Source of the DNA: CAZRIP01 sp964600165
GTDB lineage: Bacteria > Elusimicrobiota > Elusimicrobia > UBA1565 > UBA9628
Direction: 5' to 3'
DNA length: 6,618 nucleotides
Assembly (NCBI GenBank): GCA_964600165.1
Contig: CAZRIP010000150.1
Location: 1-6,618 of the forward strand
Below the pieces are notes generated by a model. It ran no database searches. It saw nothing but the letters and a program-made list of their open reading frames with translations, and had not been told where the DNA came from. Shown piece by piece: positions 5,450 to 6,618 of the stretch (position 1 is its first letter; each line of letters begins with the position of its first letter). A program made the translations under genes and the position numbers.

Positions 5450-5466
5450 ATAGTGTAACACACTAT
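5450..5466. promoter_or_regulatory. Palindromic operator candidate ATAGTGT-aac-ACACTAT
   Basis: A perfect 7-3-7 inverted repeat lies 6-22 bases upstream of the CopG-like start and covers most of the -10 element and the expected transcription start. This is the usual place for an autorepressor site bound by ribbon-helix-helix dimers. Confidence 0.6.
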
Positions 5467-5467
5467 A
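5462..5467 (-). promoter_or_regulatory. -10 element TATAGT of the CopG-like gene
   Basis: On the minus strand TATAGT matches five of six consensus bases. Transcription would begin near 5455, leaving a leader of about ten bases. No recognisable -35 hexamer is found at the 16-18 base spacing, so the promoter may be weak or activator dependent. Confidence 0.4.
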
Positions 5468-5494
5468 CTAGACATTCCCAGACTAGAGCCAGCG

Positions 5495-6618
5495 CTAGTT
5501 CAGCTCGATCGCCGTCCACGGGCCGGACGCGATCACGCCGCCGACGCGCTGGGCGGGAACTAAGGATAGGACGTGGCCGGTCTCGAAGGAGCGCAGCACG
5601 ATGAAGGCGCGCCCGCTCCCCTCGCCGAGCTTGCGCACGTCCGAGTCGTCGCCGAAGCGGTCCGCCGTCGCCGGGTCGCGCTTGGCGTAGTGCAGCTCGC
5701 CGACCCAGTTGAAGATCTTGTCGTAGGGCCGGCGCAGGTAGAACGGGACGCCGTGCACGAAGACGCCGTAGGCGTAGACCGGGTCGTCCGCCCGGCGCCG
5801 CGCGTCGACGCGCGCGCAGAGCTCCTTCGCGCTGACGAGCTGGGATCTCCGGTCGATGGCGACGAGCGACGCCGCGCCGAGTAATAGGCCCGCGAGCGCG
5901 AGGTTCGTGAACGACCGCGCCTCGGCCAAGCCCGAGACGAACAGTGCCTCGCCGAGCGTCAGCGCCGCCAGCGCGGCGAGCACGTACGCCGCGTCGAAGC
6001 CCCCCGCTCTCGCGACGAGCGGCGAACGAGCGGCGACCAACAGGAACGCGCCCGTCCCGGCGATGAGGAAAACCGAGCCTAATAAGAGGCTCAGCGTCTT
6101 GGCCCAGCTTGCCAGCGGCCGCTGCAGCCCGCGCGCCGCCAGCAGCGCCAGGTGCGGGAAGACCGGCAGGATGTATGTGGCGAGCTTCGACTGGGAGACC
6201 GAGAAGAACGCGAGGATCAGCGCGGTCCACAGCGCCAGCGCGGCGTCGCGCGGCTCCGCTTTATAATCCTGGCAGGCGCGCTTGAGGCCCGACAGCGCGT
6301 AGCACGTCCACGGCAACAGCCCCGCGGGCGCGACGAGCAGGAAGAAGTACCACGGGCTCGCGCGGTTGTACTTCTGCGTCAGGAAGCGCTGGAAGTGCTG
6401 CTCGACGAAGAAGAAGCGGAAAAAGCCCGGGTGCCGCCGCTCCATCAGGACGAACCACGGCGCGACGATGCCGGCGAAGAGCGCGAGGCCGACGGGGCTG
6501 AACACGCCGAGGAGGGTCCGCTTGTTTCTGGTCTGGGGATACAACGCGAGGAGCGCCAGCGTCCACGCGCCCGGAAAGACGAGCGCGCCGTAACGCCGGG
6601 CGGTTTCAATCACCGGCC
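5495..6618 (-). CDS. ArnT/PMT-like membrane glycosyltransferase (C-terminal part; 5' end beyond window)
   Basis: The frame is open from the right edge to the TAG at 5495-5497 (about 374 visible codons). The first start-like codon (GTG 6613) lies inside a typical mid-protein PV motif, so the gene begins outside. Family hallmarks are visible: the PWFVL span followed by PGFFRFFFVEQHFQRFL, then PWYFFLLVAPAGLLPW, and FFSVSQSKLATYILPVFPHLALL. All are typical of ArnT (GT83) and PMT_2 proteins, which move a sugar from a polyprenyl-phosphate carrier to an acceptor such as lipid A or protein on the outer side of the inner membrane. At least eight hydrophobic spans are present. A C-terminal soluble domain of about 110 residues (DDPVYAYGVFVHGVPFYLRRP onward) should lie in the periplasm. 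The catalytic Asp loop is N-terminal and not visible. The sugar and acceptor cannot be named. GC is very high. Confidence 0.88.
   Translation of the reverse strand, partial: PVIETARRYGALVFPGAWTLALLALYPQTRNKRTLLGVFSPVGLALFAGIVAPWFVLMERRHPGFFRFFFVEQHFQRFLTQKYNRASPWYFFLLVAPAGLLPWTCYALSGLKRACQDYKAEPRDAALALWTALILAFFSVSQSKLATYILPVFPHLALLAARGLQRPLASWAKTLSLLLGSVFLIAGTGAFLLVAARSPLVARAGGFDAAYVLAALAALTLGEALFVSGLAEARSFTNLALAGLLLGAASLVAIDRRSQLVSAKELCARVDARRRADDPVYAYGVFVHGVPFYLRRPYDKIFNWVGELHYAKRDPATADRFGDDSDVRKLGEGSGRAFIVLRSFETGHVLSLVPAQRVGGVIASGPWTAIELN

Noticed and set aside
5463..6230. 255-codon minus-strand frame overlapping the glycosyltransferase gene
   Set aside because: It is an out-of-frame Ala/Arg-rich translation of the same strand. 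The membrane glycosyltransferase frame has conserved family motifs throughout.
1..6618. CRISPR arrays, tRNA or rRNA genes, transposase genes
   Set aside because: No regularly spaced repeats, no tRNA-like or rRNA-like stretch and no transposase or integrase motifs were found on reading both strands.

Overview
The window looks like chromosome from a high-GC, double-membraned (Gram-negative type) bacterium. Three products have export signals, one gene encodes a lipid-carrier glycosyltransferase of the ArnT/PMT type, and one membrane protein carries what looks like a periplasmic pilin-like tail. The overall style (short intergenic gaps, pilin-like domains, small toxin-antitoxin relics, apparently leaderless genes) would suit an uncultured lineage such as Elusimicrobiota. 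That placement is a weak inference, because no marker gene or RNA gene is present.

Left part (1-2644, minus strand): a two-gene unit with visibly lower GC than the rest. The upstream gene encodes a secreted HEAT-repeat protein with a strong ribosome binding site. It overlaps by four bases (ATGA) with a second secreted protein that runs off the left edge. That second reading frame is open over its whole visible length (476 codons). It has the metal-ligand pattern of zinc-dependent phospholipase C / S1-P1 nuclease-type hydrolases, followed by an Ig-like region and a calcium-loop-like motif. The two products are probably made together and exported together. About 370 bases without a convincing gene follow.

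Middle (3016-5188): an exported thioredoxin-fold protein with a CPHC active site (minus strand) is divergent from a small antitoxin gene. The antitoxin gene overlaps a ParE/RelE-type toxin gene broken by an internal deletion plus frameshift, so the antitoxin survives without a working partner here. Next is an RDD-family membrane protein with a C-terminal pilin-like domain. The antitoxin gene and the RDD gene each have a sigma70-like promoter with a 17-base spacer, placed so that transcription would begin at or next to the ATG. Both therefore look leaderless. A 16-base near-identical direct repeat brackets the toxin-antitoxin relic.

Right part (5189-6618, minus strand): a ribbon-helix-helix (CopG-like) putative antitoxin or repressor with no partner beside it. 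A perfect 7-3-7 palindrome sits over its -10 element, which suggests autoregulation. Last comes the C-terminal two thirds or so of an ArnT/PMT-like membrane glycosyltransferase that enters from the right edge. The TA relic and the CopG-like gene are lower in GC than the thioredoxin, RDD and glycosyltransferase genes, consistent with acquisition of small mobile modules between core genes.
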